Of a stretch of DNA of 40,496 nucleotides, positions 7,570-16,223 are shown piece by piece; position 1 is the first letter of the stretch; every line of letters begins with the position of its first letter. The stretch is taken from the NCBI GenBank assembly GCA_002691245.1, contig NZHH01000048.1, forward strand, positions 1-40,496, in the 5' to 3' direction. The position numbers and the translations under genes are program-made. This DNA is from Methylaequor sp002691245 (GTDB taxonomy: Bacteria > Pseudomonadota > Alphaproteobacteria > Methylaequorales > Methylaequoraceae). A model generated the notes under the pieces. It did no database searches. It saw only the letters and a program-made list of their open reading frames with translations, and was not told the DNA's origin.

Positions 7570-8788
7570 AAAAATTAAACAACCCTTAGAGGGGATAAAT
7601 GTATTAGATTTAACCAGAGTTCTTGCTGGTCCAACTTCAACTCAAGTTCTCGGAGATTTAGGAGCAAATATAATTAAAATTGAACGACCAATTACTGGAG
7701 ACGATTCTAGAAATTTAGGCCCACCCTATTTGGATAATACCTCGAAGAACCCAATGGAAAGTTCGTATTTCTTGAGCGTAAATAGAAACAAGAAATCATT
7801 AACAATTGATTTGACGACAAAAGAAGGTCAGAATTTAGCGAAAAAGTTAGTAAAAAAATGTGACATTTTAGTTGAAAATTTCAGAGCAGGTAATCTTAAA
7901 CAATACGGTCTAGATTACTCTAATATAAAGAAACTCAATCCTGGTATAATTTATTGTTCCATAACTGGCTTTGGGCAAAATGGACCATACGCCAAAAGAG
8001 GTGGATATGATTATTTAGTTCAGGCTATGGGTGGAATTATGAGTATTACAGGAGAAGAAAATGGTAGTCCTACTAAAATTGGTGTTGGAGTATCGGATAT
8101 AATCACTGGTTTGTACTCCAGTATTGCAATATTGTCTGCTTTACATTTCAAAAAAGAAACGGGTCAAGGTCAACAATTAGATATTTCATTAATGGATTCA
8201 CAAGTATCTTGGTTAAGTTATGTTGCTCAAAATTACCTTGTTTCTGGAAAAATTCCCAAAAGAATTGGAAATGATCATCCCTCAATTGTTCCATATCAGA
8301 CAGTTAAAGCAAAAGATGGATTAATGGTCCTTGCAATAGCTAATGATAGGCAATTTTCAAGTTTTTGTGAATTTGCTAAAATAAATCACATTTTTAAAGA
8401 TTCAAAATTTAAAACAAATTCATCTAGAGTACGAAATAGAAAACTTTTGAATAAAGTTATTAATGAAACCATTAAAAAAAAAACAATTAACCAGTGGGTA
8501 GAGGGGTTGACTGAAGTTAATGTTCCTTGTGGACCAATAAATAATATAAAACAAGTTTTTGAGGATAGACAAGTCAAATTTAGAAATATGATCTTTTCTA
8601 TGAAACACCCAAAAGCCAAAAATAAAAAAATTAAATTAGTTGGAAGCCCTATGAACTTTTCAAAGTCAAAAGTTAAATATAGAAAACCTCCTCCATTACT
8701 GGGAGAAGATACAGATAAAGTTCTTAAAACTTTTCTTAACCTGTCAAATAAAGAATTGAACAATCTAAAAAGAAAAAAGATAATTTAA
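7562..8788 (+). CDS. CaiB/BaiF family (class III) CoA-transferase
   Basis: The 408-residue protein belongs to the formyl-CoA transferase/CaiB/BaiF/Amacr family, which moves CoA between carboxylic acids through an aspartyl-CoA thioester intermediate. Visible features are GINVLDLTRVLAGP at the N-terminus, LGANIIKIERP, SVNRNKKSLTIDL, LVENFRAG, GYDYLVQAMGG and the LDISLMDSQVSWL segment with the expected catalytic Asp. The C-terminus has PSIVPYQTVKAKDG and VPCGPINNIKQVFED. The substrate cannot be predicted from sequence alone. It starts inside the end of ruvX and precedes pyrB by 45 bases, so it seems inserted into an otherwise standard gene order. Confidence 0.9.
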   Translation: MNKKIKQPLEGINVLDLTRVLAGPTSTQVLGDLGANIIKIERPITGDDSRNLGPPYLDNTSKNPMESSYFLSVNRNKKSLTIDLTTKEGQNLAKKLVKKCDILVENFRAGNLKQYGLDYSNIKKLNPGIIYCSITGFGQNGPYAKRGGYDYLVQAMGGIMSITGEENGSPTKIGVGVSDIITGLYSSIAILSALHFKKETGQGQQLDISLMDSQVSWLSYVAQNYLVSGKIPKRIGNDHPSIVPYQTVKAKDGLMVLAIANDRQFSSFCEFAKINHIFKDSKFKTNSSRVRNRKLLNKVINETIKKKTINQWVEGLTEVNVPCGPINNIKQVFEDRQVKFRNMIFSMKHPKAKNKKIKLVGSPMNFSKSKVKYRKPPPLLGEDTDKVLKTFLNLSNKELNNLKRKKII

Positions 8789-8833
8789 ATAGAGTATTGA
8801 ACTATTTGATATAACCTATATTATGCAATTTTA

Positions 8834-9778
8834 ATGATAGAGGAAAATCAATTAAAAAATTATCCTCATGAACATCTCTTAGGAATTGAGGGTCTTCTTC
8901 CAAATTCAATAAACTTTCTATTAGATTTATCTCAACAATATATCAATCATTTAGAGAAGAACCAATCAAAACTCGATTATTTAAAAAATAAAACCTGCAT
9001 AAATTTATTTTTTGAAAACTCAACTAGAACAAGAACATCATTCGAACTTGCAGGAAAAAAGTTGGGTGCTGATATGCTTAATATCTCAGTTGGAACAAGT
9101 TCAATCAAAAAAGGAGAAACACTCATTGATACAGCAATGACTCTTAATGCAATGCAACCAGATTTAATTGTAGTACGTCATAATGATGCCGGAGCAGTAA
9201 AACTATTATCAGAAAAAGTAAATTGCGGAGTTATTAATGCAGGTGATGGGCCTCATGAACACCCAACTCAGGCACTTTTAGATGCACTAACAATTTTAAA
9301 TAGGAAAAAAACTATCTCAGGACTAAAAATTGCAATTTGTGGTGACATAATGCACAGCAGAGTTGCGAGATCAAATATCCACCTTTTAAATACGTTAGGA
9401 GCTGAAGTAAGAGTTATTGGACCTGCGACATTAATGCCAAAAGAAATTGAGTCATTAGGAGTAAAAGTTTTTTATAACATGAAGGATGGACTAAAAAATG
9501 TAGATATTATTATAATGTTAAGACTTCAACTTGAACGGATGTCAGGTTCATTTGTTCCTTCAATAAGGGAATATTTTAGATTTTATGGTCTTGATAGAGA
9601 AAAATTACTTTATGCCAAACATGATGCTCTTATACTCCATCCTGGACCTATGAATAGAGGTGTGGAAATAGATTCAGAATTAGCTGATGATTTGGATAGA
9701 TCAGCAATCTTTGATCAAGTAAGAATGGGCGTTGCTGTTCGAATGGCATGTCTAAAAGCATTAGTGAAAAATAGATGA
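8834..9778 (+). CDS. pyrB: Aspartate carbamoyltransferase catalytic subunit
   Basis: PyrB joins carbamoyl phosphate and aspartate in the second step of pyrimidine synthesis. The carbamoyl-phosphate site is Ser63-Phe70 (STRTRTSF), and HPTQALLDALT and HPGPMNRGVEI mark the remaining active-site loops. The 314-residue length matches the catalytic chain. The stop overlaps the start of the dihydroorotase-like gene in an ATGA junction, which is expected when the two proteins form one complex. No regulatory chain gene (pyrI) is present, consistent with the bacterial class that uses a dihydroorotase-like partner instead. Confidence 0.97.
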   Translation: MIEENQLKNYPHEHLLGIEGLLPNSINFLLDLSQQYINHLEKNQSKLDYLKNKTCINLFFENSTRTRTSFELAGKKLGADMLNISVGTSSIKKGETLIDTAMTLNAMQPDLIVVRHNDAGAVKLLSEKVNCGVINAGDGPHEHPTQALLDALTILNRKKTISGLKIAICGDIMHSRVARSNIHLLNTLGAEVRVIGPATLMPKEIESLGVKVFYNMKDGLKNVDIIIMLRLQLERMSGSFVPSIREYFRFYGLDREKLLYAKHDALILHPGPMNRGVEIDSELADDLDRSAIFDQVRMGVAVRMACLKALVKNR

Positions 9779-11097
9779 ATTCTAAAAATAAAACCTTTTT
9801 TGATAACACAAAAAAATCACAAAACTTCTTACTTAAAGGAGGTATAATTCTGGATCCTAACAAAAAACGTTTAGAGAAAAAGGACATTCTTATTAAAGAC
9901 AAAATTATTGCTGAGATAAATCAAGCAATAAACTATGAAATCGATGAATGCATTACCATTGATTGTGAGGGTTTATATGTAAGTCCAGGAATTGTAGACA
10001 TGAGGGTTAATTTAGGTGAACCAGGGTTTGAGCATAAAGAAACAATTAAAAGTGCTTGTCAAGCAGCTGCTAGTGGAGGAATTACAACAATGATATGTAT
10101 GCCAAACACCTCACCCGTAATTGATCATCCAGCAATAATTCAAAGCATTCAAAGAAAAGCTAGGGAAGTGGCTCTTTCGAAAGTTTATTGTACTGGCTCA
10201 GTTACTAGAGGAACAAAAGGTATTGAAATTTCAGAATTACAATTAATGAAAGAATCTGGAGCAGTTGGATTTACAGATGGCAATAAAAGTGTTGCAAATG
10301 CAAGAGTCATGAAAAGAGCTTTAAATTATGTAAAATCTTTTAATGGATTAATTATCCAACATGCAGAAGAACCTGAACTAAGTCATAATGGGGTTGTTAA
10401 CGAGGGAGAGGTGTCCACAAGATTAGGGTTGACAGGCATACCAAGTTACACAGAAGCTATGATTGTAGAGAGAGACTTATGGTTAGTTAAGGATACCAAA
10501 TGTAGGTATCACGTTAGCCATGTTTCAACAAAAGAGACTGTTGATATAATCAGAAATGCAAAAAAGTCAGGAATTCAGATTACATGTGACACAGCCCCTC
10601 CCTATTTTTTGCTTAATGAACTAGCAATTGAAAATTACAGAACATTTTCAAAATTATCTCCCCCTTTAAGGACAGAAAGAGACAGAAAAGAGATTATTAA
10701 TGGAATCATTGACGGAACTATCGATGCGATTGTCTCTGATCATACACCACAAGATCAAGATGCAAAGAGACTTCCTTTTAATCAAGCCGCGTTTGGTGGT
10801 GTTGGATTAGAGACACTCCTACCATTAACTCTAAGTTTGGTCAAAAATACTGAATTAGACTTAATAACTGCAATATCATTGATAACAAAAAATCCATCTG
10901 ATATCTTAGGGTTAAACTCTGGGTGTTTAAAACTTAATTCGGAGGCAGATATTTCAATATTTGATTTGGATAAGCCCTGGAAAGTAAAGCCTGAGAATTT
11001 TCATAGTAAATCTAAAAATTCACCATTTGATAGTATTCTTGTTCAAGGGAAAAACTTAATAACATTTGTTAGAGGCAGACTTGTTTATAAATTTTGA
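9775..11097 (+). CDS. pyrC: Dihydroorotase-like protein lacking the HxH metal ligands (probable non-catalytic ATCase partner)
   Basis: At 440 residues it has the amidohydrolase fold of class I dihydroorotases, but the metal-binding HxH of the DxHVHxREPG motif is replaced: the window protein reads DMRVNLGEPGFEH, with Arg77 and Asn79 in place of the two histidines. Other ligands remain: His196 in IIQHAEE, His246 and His249 in YHVSHVST, and Asp322 in SDHTPQ. Similar pseudo-dihydroorotases next to pyrB are known in Pseudomonas (pyrC') and occur widely in Alphaproteobacteria, where they are thought to support the transcarbamoylase. A separate catalytic pyrC should then exist elsewhere. The symbol follows common annotation; enzyme activity is doubtful. 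Confidence 0.88.
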   Translation: MNSKNKTFFDNTKKSQNFLLKGGIILDPNKKRLEKKDILIKDKIIAEINQAINYEIDECITIDCEGLYVSPGIVDMRVNLGEPGFEHKETIKSACQAAASGGITTMICMPNTSPVIDHPAIIQSIQRKAREVALSKVYCTGSVTRGTKGIEISELQLMKESGAVGFTDGNKSVANARVMKRALNYVKSFNGLIIQHAEEPELSHNGVVNEGEVSTRLGLTGIPSYTEAMIVERDLWLVKDTKCRYHVSHVSTKETVDIIRNAKKSGIQITCDTAPPYFLLNELAIENYRTFSKLSPPLRTERDRKEIINGIIDGTIDAIVSDHTPQDQDAKRLPFNQAAFGGVGLETLLPLTLSLVKNTELDLITAISLITKNPSDILGLNSGCLKLNSEADISIFDLDKPWKVKPENFHSKSKNSPFDSILVQGKNLITFVRGRLVYKF

Positions 11098-11671
11098 TAG
11101 CTATTACATAGTTGCAGTATGTTATCTTATTGGTTCAATTCCATTTGGTTTGTTAATATCAAAATTATTAAAAAAAAATGATCCAAGGCTTCATGGCTCC
11201 AAAAATATTGGAGCAACCAACATTCTTCGAACAAGTGGTTGGAAATTAGGCTTGTTAACATTGATTTTTGATATTCTCAAAGGATATTTTCCAATTATTA
11301 TCCTAAAAAACTTTGATTTATCACCAAATATTTTTATTCTTTTTATTTTTTTGGGACACCTCTTTCCAATTTGGATAAAATTTAAGGGGGGAAAAGGAAT
11401 AGCAGTAATAATAGGCTGTTTAATTGCATATAATTTTCACTATGGGATATTTTTTATGTCTACGTGGTTATTAGTTGCAAGTATTACCAGGTATTCATCA
11501 TTAGCAGCTCTGATTTCCTCTCTTTGTACATTGTTGTTATTTTATATAAAAAGTGATGATTTATTTTCAGCAATGATAATAATTGTTTTAATGATTTTTT
11601 ATAAACATTTTTCAAATATAAAAAGATTATTAGGTGGAAAAGAGTCGAAAATTATTTTAAAAAATAAATAA
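11081..11671 (+). CDS. plsY: Acyl-phosphate:glycerol-3-phosphate acyltransferase
   Basis: PlsY acylates glycerol 3-phosphate using acyl-phosphate, the first committed step of phospholipid synthesis at the inner membrane. The sequence shows the family motifs YLIGSIPFG near the N-terminus, HGSKNIGATNILR, and GHLFPIWIKFKGGKGIA, with several membrane segments. No ATG precedes the conserved part: candidates are TTG at 11081, giving MFINFDSYYI, and TTG at 11066. I use the shorter one, which overlaps the previous gene by 17 bases. PlsY activity depends on acyl-phosphate made by PlsX, which is not in this window. Confidence 0.93.
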   Translation: MFINFDSYYIVAVCYLIGSIPFGLLISKLLKKNDPRLHGSKNIGATNILRTSGWKLGLLTLIFDILKGYFPIIILKNFDLSPNIFILFIFLGHLFPIWIKFKGGKGIAVIIGCLIAYNFHYGIFFMSTWLLVASITRYSSLAALISSLCTLLLFYIKSDDLFSAMIIIVLMIFYKHFSNIKRLLGGKESKIILKNK

Positions 11672-11675
11672 TTTT

Positions 11676-11704
11676 TTGACATTTAATACTATTAAATATA
11701 TTAA
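11676..11704 (+). promoter_or_regulatory. Possible topA promoter
   Basis: TTGACA at 11676-11681 is followed after 17 bases by TATTAA (11699-11704), or after 15 bases by TATATT (11697-11702). It lies in the 44-base gap between plsY and topA, just upstream of the topA ATG at 11716, so any transcript from it would have a very short leader. Support is by sequence only. Confidence 0.4.
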
Positions 11705-11715
11705 ACGTCATTGTT

Positions 11716-14160
11716 ATGAAACTTCTAATTGTAGAATCACCAGCAAAAGCTAAAACTATCAAAGGATATCTTGATAATTCTTTTGAGGTGGTATCAAGTA
11801 TTGGTCATTTCAGAGACCTTCCTGAAAAAGGCATTGGAATTGAAGAGGATGAGAATTTTACTGTCAATGAATGGGTCATCGACAAAAAAAAAGCAGATCC
11901 CATTGTTAAAGGCATTAAAAAGGCTAATGAGATTTTCCTTGCACTTGACCCTGATAGAGAGGGTGAGCTGATAGCATGGCATGTTGTGGAGCTTTGCAAA
12001 GAAAAAAAACTCATAGAGAATAAAACATTCAAAAGGATAGAATTTTCAGCTGTCAGAAAGGAAGACATTCTTAAAGCTATAAGCGAACCTAGAGATATTA
12101 ACCAAAATCTTGTAAATGCTGCAATTACACGAAGATTTTTAGATAAATTTTTTGGTTATAAAATTTCACCAATTACCACAAGGAGAACTATTTTTGGGAA
12201 ATCAGCTGGTCGTGTACAATCACCAACTTTAAAGATATTATGTGCTAGAGAAAAAGAAATAGATCTTTTTAATCCTGAGGAATTCTGGGAATTAGTAATA
12301 GAATTACAAGATAAGGATGGAAATAAATTTCATTGCAACCTCGTATGTGATGAAGAAAAAAAATTTGGGAAATTAACAATAAAAAATAAATCCCAAGCTG
12401 AGAACTTGAAAAATAAAATTTCAAATCTCACACTTTCAATTGATAAAATCGTTAAAAAAGAAAAAAATAGGAGTCCCTACTCGCCTTTTTCAAACTCTCT
12501 GTTATTACAAGATGCATCATCTAGATTAGGATTTAGTCCTAAATATACCAATACTCTTGCTCAACAACTTAAAGATGGAATTGCAGGTTTGGGAGCACTA
12601 ATTACTTATCACCGATCAGATTCAAATAAAATGAAAAGTGATGAAATACAAAAACTTAGAGACCTAATAAAAGAAACTATTGGAAATAATTATTTATCAT
12701 CACAGACAATTACATATAAGGAAAAATCCAAATTTGTTCAACAGGGTCATGAAGCAGTAACACCAACTCAATTAAATTTAAAACCAGAAGATGTTAAAAA
12801 TGTTCTAAATATCGATCAGTTTAAATTATATGAATTAATATGGAAAAGGACAATTGCATCTCAAATGTCTCAAAGCAAAAGCCTAGAGACCTCATATTTT
12901 ATAAGTGGGGATCAATTTTTGCTTAAGTCAACTGGTTCCATACAAATTTTCGAAGGATTTAAGAAAGTTTATAATTATTCTGATAAAACCGAAAAAACTC
13001 AAGATCTACCCAATCTAACAGAAGGTGATATTTTAAAAATTATCAATATCGAAACAAAACAAAATTTCACTAAACCGCCTAATAGGTTTTCTGAAGCTGG
13101 TTTAATAAAAAAATTAGAAGAATTGGGTATCGGTCGCCCTTCCACTTACGTGTCAATATTTACAAAATTAGAAGGTAATTCATACATATCAATTAAAAAT
13201 AAATCACTAATACCAACCTCAAGAGGAAAAGTTTTATCAAAATTCTTAGACGGTTTTTTCTATAAATTTGTTGACTATCAGTTCACTGCTGATCTTGAAG
13301 AACAGTTAGATTTAATTACAGAATCCAAATCAAACTGGAAAGATACACTTAAACAATTTTTAGAGTTACTCAATTCAACAGTTAGTGAAGTTGAAAGTAA
13401 AAGTATTACTGAAGTTATTAATAAAATCAATCAACTTAGCCCAGAAATTCTAAAAACAAAAAATTGTCCAAAATGTGGTGATGGAGATTTAACAATAAAA
13501 TTTGCCTCAGCAGGCCCATTTTTGGGTTGCACAAGGTATAATAAAGATTCCAGTGGTTGTAAGTATAGTTCTGCTATTGGCGATGACGGTGACAACTCTG
13601 ATCTTTCAGGTGATGGAAAAGTTATAGGAAAACACCCAGATACCGGAAAAAATATTTTTCTAAAAATAGGTAGGTACGGAAGATACCTCGAGATGGAAAG
13701 TACCATAAACGAAACTGTTAAACTTAAAAGAACAAGTGTTCCAAAAAAAATGAGTAATGAAGAAATAGATTTGGAGAAATCTGTGAAGTTACTAACACTC
13801 CCAAGAAATGTTGGAATTTTCCCGGAGACCAAAAAAGAGATAATTGCATCAATAGGTCCTTACGGACCCTACCTAAAACATGAAAAAAGATTTGTATCAC
13901 TCAAAGAAGATGATGTTACTGAAATTGGAATAAATAGAGCAATTGAGTTAATACAAAAAAATATTGATGAAAAAAAAGAAATAGTAATAGGAATACATCC
14001 TGAAACAAAAGAAGAAATAATTCAAAAAAAAGGTATTAAAGGTAGATCAGATTACCTATCACATAAAAAAAAGAATTACTCTATTCCAAAAGATATATCA
14101 GAAAAAAAAATATCAATTGAAATGGCTTTAAGTATAATAAAAAAAATCAAAAATAAGTGA
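11716..14160 (+). CDS. topA: DNA topoisomerase I
   Basis: This 814-residue type IA topoisomerase relaxes negative supercoils. The TOPRIM domain begins at LIVESPAKAKTIKGYL and includes LALDPDREGELIAWH. The active-site tyrosine is Tyr298 in ALITYHRSDS, where most relatives have YMRTDS. RFSEAGLIKKLEELGIGRPSTY follows, as in the family. The C-terminus carries one four-cysteine zinc finger (CPKCGDGDL...GCTRY...GC) and several C-terminal repeats with KIGRYGRYLE and SIGPYGPYLK. In many Alphaproteobacteria dprA lies between plsY and topA; here it is absent. Confidence 0.97.
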   Translation: MKLLIVESPAKAKTIKGYLDNSFEVVSSIGHFRDLPEKGIGIEEDENFTVNEWVIDKKKADPIVKGIKKANEIFLALDPDREGELIAWHVVELCKEKKLIENKTFKRIEFSAVRKEDILKAISEPRDINQNLVNAAITRRFLDKFFGYKISPITTRRTIFGKSAGRVQSPTLKILCAREKEIDLFNPEEFWELVIELQDKDGNKFHCNLVCDEEKKFGKLTIKNKSQAENLKNKISNLTLSIDKIVKKEKNRSPYSPFSNSLLLQDASSRLGFSPKYTNTLAQQLKDGIAGLGALITYHRSDSNKMKSDEIQKLRDLIKETIGNNYLSSQTITYKEKSKFVQQGHEAVTPTQLNLKPEDVKNVLNIDQFKLYELIWKRTIASQMSQSKSLETSYFISGDQFLLKSTGSIQIFEGFKKVYNYSDKTEKTQDLPNLTEGDILKIINIETKQNFTKPPNRFSEAGLIKKLEELGIGRPSTYVSIFTKLEGNSYISIKNKSLIPTSRGKVLSKFLDGFFYKFVDYQFTADLEEQLDLITESKSNWKDTLKQFLELLNSTVSEVESKSITEVINKINQLSPEILKTKNCPKCGDGDLTIKFASAGPFLGCTRYNKDSSGCKYSSAIGDDGDNSDLSGDGKVIGKHPDTGKNIFLKIGRYGRYLEMESTINETVKLKRTSVPKKMSNEEIDLEKSVKLLTLPRNVGIFPETKKEIIASIGPYGPYLKHEKRFVSLKEDDVTEIGINRAIELIQKNIDEKKEIVIGIHPETKEEIIQKKGIKGRSDYLSHKKKNYSIPKDISEKKISIEMALSIIKKIKNK

Positions 14161-14199
14161 TGATTCTATTTTTTTAAAAATCTCATAAATAAATACAAA

Positions 14200-15663
14200 G
14201 TGATTAAAAAAAGAAAAAAAAAAAAGGTTGATTTCAATCTTAATGATATAATTGAAAAAGAAATAAAGAATAACTCACTTAGAAGATACTTCCCTAAATC
14301 ATTTGAATTGATTTTAAAAGATTTGGCTAACAAAGAAACTAAAGATCATAAAGATTTCACCAATATTCCATTTGTTACAATTGACGGTGAGGATAGTAAA
14401 GATTTCGATGATGCCGTCTGGTCAATTAATGATAACAATTCCTCAAAAATTATGATAGCCATTGCAGACGTAAGTTATTTTGTAAAAAAAAATGATCCTT
14501 TAGATAAAGAAGCTAAAAAGCGAGGTAATTCATTTTATTTCCCTGATAGAGTTATCCCGATGTTTCCTGAGGAGATATCAAACAACATATGCTCCTTAGT
14601 TCCAAACAAAGAAAGGGCTTGCATTGTTGTCGAAATAGAAATGTATAATTGTAAGATCATAAATTTTAACATTCATCGAGCAAAAATCATTTCTACTGCA
14701 AGATTAACCTACCAAGAGGTAGACCAAATATACTACACAAACCTTGAAAAAAATAAAAACTTCAAGGTTATAAGGAATCTTTTCGAAACATATAAGAAAT
14801 TAAAAAAAATATCTGAAAAACGAAATAAAATCAATTTCTCATCAGAGGAGTTTCAAATAATAAAAAAAAAAGATGATAAAGATTTTTTTTTAAAAAAGAA
14901 AGATAACCTCGAGTCATATAAATTAATTGAAGAGTTTATGATTTTAGCCAATGAGAATGTTGCTAAATATTTGAAATCTAATAATTTAAATTCAATCTTC
15001 AGAAATCATGAAAAACCAAAAGATGAAAAAATAAAAGATTTACAAAAATTGTTAAAGGAGAACAATATTTATAAAAACGAAAAATTCAATACTCAAAAAG
15101 ATTTTATAAATGTCCTAAGTAGAATTAATAAATCTAATGTGTTCATAGTTGACTTTTTATTAAGAAGCCAATCAAAAGCTTATTATGACAATAAGAATAT
15201 TGGACATTTTGGTTTGGGTTTAGATTATTATACACATTTTACATCTCCAATTAGAAGGTATTCAGATCTTAATGTGCATCGTGATCTCATAGATCATTTT
15301 TTTAATAAGAAAAAAAATAATAATGAATTTTCTTTATCAGAATATTTAACAATACAAGAAAAAAAATCAGAATCAATTGAAAGAAAAGTAATGGAGAGAG
15401 CATGCAGCCTGTATATTAAAAATAGTAAAAAGAAATATTTTATTGGAATTATTGATGGTATTGAATCATTTGGAATATTTATTCGTTCATTAGATTTGCC
15501 CTTTTCATGCTTAGCAAGAACAAAATATATAGATTTTAAAAAAAAGGGAGACTATAAAAAACCTATTATTAATTACAAGCTAGGACAGAGAGTTTCTTTC
15601 AAAATTAAACGTAATGATATCTTGTCAGGAAAAATTTTAGCTCATAATGTTAAAATAATTTGA
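14200..15663 (+). CDS. rnr: Short RNase R/RNase II family 3'-5' exoribonuclease
   Basis: The 487-residue protein contains the complete RNB catalytic domain: DGEDSKDFDDAVWS (near residue 66) with the metal-binding aspartates and HFTSPIRRYSDLNVHRDLI (from about residue 346). A C-terminal S1-like region starts with YFIGIIDGIESFGIFI. Typical RNase R has 700 or more residues with two N-terminal cold-shock domains; those are missing, and the 39-base gap to topA leaves no room for them. The start is GTG at 14200, followed by an extremely lysine-rich N-terminus encoded by a 12-base A run. The place between topA and DUF983-rpmG is the usual site of rnr in this class. It may be a functional short form; whether RNA duplex handling persists is unknown. 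Confidence 0.88.
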   Translation: MIKKRKKKKVDFNLNDIIEKEIKNNSLRRYFPKSFELILKDLANKETKDHKDFTNIPFVTIDGEDSKDFDDAVWSINDNNSSKIMIAIADVSYFVKKNDPLDKEAKKRGNSFYFPDRVIPMFPEEISNNICSLVPNKERACIVVEIEMYNCKIINFNIHRAKIISTARLTYQEVDQIYYTNLEKNKNFKVIRNLFETYKKLKKISEKRNKINFSSEEFQIIKKKDDKDFFLKKKDNLESYKLIEEFMILANENVAKYLKSNNLNSIFRNHEKPKDEKIKDLQKLLKENNIYKNEKFNTQKDFINVLSRINKSNVFIVDFLLRSQSKAYYDNKNIGHFGLGLDYYTHFTSPIRRYSDLNVHRDLIDHFFNKKKNNNEFSLSEYLTIQEKKSESIERKVMERACSLYIKNSKKKYFIGIIDGIESFGIFIRSLDLPFSCLARTKYIDFKKKGDYKKPIINYKLGQRVSFKIKRNDILSGKILAHNVKII

Positions 15664-15670
15664 GTACCAC

Positions 15671-16024
15671 ATGAATAAATTTTCTTTAATAAAAAGAGGT
15701 TTTACAAAGAAATGTCCTCATTGCGGAAAATCTCCTATTTTCCATAAATACCTCAAAACATTTAAGAAATGTAAAAATTGTGGAATTGCTCTTTCAGATT
15801 ATAAATCTGACGACGGTCCAGCCTATATAACAATTTTTATAGTTGGTCATATTTTAATTCCTCTTATTTTACTTGCTGAAAAATATTTTAGTCCACCTAT
15901 TCTATCTCAAATGATAGTTTGGCCAGTTGTAACAATTTTATTGAGTTTATGGTTACTTCCACGTATCAAAGGTGCATTTATTGGTATTCAAATTTTTTTA
16001 GGTGATAAATCAGGTAAAACTTGA
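15671..16024 (+). CDS. DUF983 family membrane protein
   Basis: The 117-residue protein matches DUF983: an N-terminal zinc-ribbon-like pair of CxxC motifs (CPHCG near residue 15 and CKNCG near residue 33), then DDGPAYITIFIVGHI and two membrane segments, and a C-terminal LLPRIKGAFIGIQ. The family has no established biochemical function. It follows rnr by seven bases and precedes rpmG, an association seen repeatedly in Alphaproteobacteria, which suggests one transcript. Confidence 0.85.
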   Translation: MNKFSLIKRGFTKKCPHCGKSPIFHKYLKTFKKCKNCGIALSDYKSDDGPAYITIFIVGHILIPLILLAEKYFSPPILSQMIVWPVVTILLSLWLLPRIKGAFIGIQIFLGDKSGKT

Positions 16025-16055
16025 CACGGTCACATATATTTATATAACACTCAAT

Positions 16056-16223
16056 ATGGCTAAAACAAACACTATACAAGTTAAAATGGTCAGTACGGCC
16101 AATACTGGCTACTTTTACGTTAAATTTAGAAACCCTAAATCAATGAATGAAAAACTTGAGCTTAAAAAATACGACCCNAAGGTTAGAAAACACGTAATAT
16201 TCAAAGAACAAAAGATTAAGTAG
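16056..16223 (+). CDS. rpmG: 50S ribosomal protein L33
   Basis: The 55-residue product starts MAKTNTIQVKMVSTANTG and includes FYVKFRNPK, as in bacterial L33. It has no cysteines, so it is the zinc-free form. The ATG at 16056 fits the family start better than the longer in-frame opening at 16002, which adds an unrelated 18-residue leader. One N lies at 16178 in the third position of a codon that must be proline whatever the base. The stop overlaps the convergent 3' end of aspS by eight bases. Confidence 0.95.
   Translation: MAKTNTIQVKMVSTANTGYFYVKFRNPKSMNEKLELKKYDXKVRKHVIFKEQKIK

Noticed and set aside
13431..13832. 133-codon minus-strand frame inside topA
   Set aside because: It is antisense to the zinc finger and C-terminal repeats of topoisomerase I.
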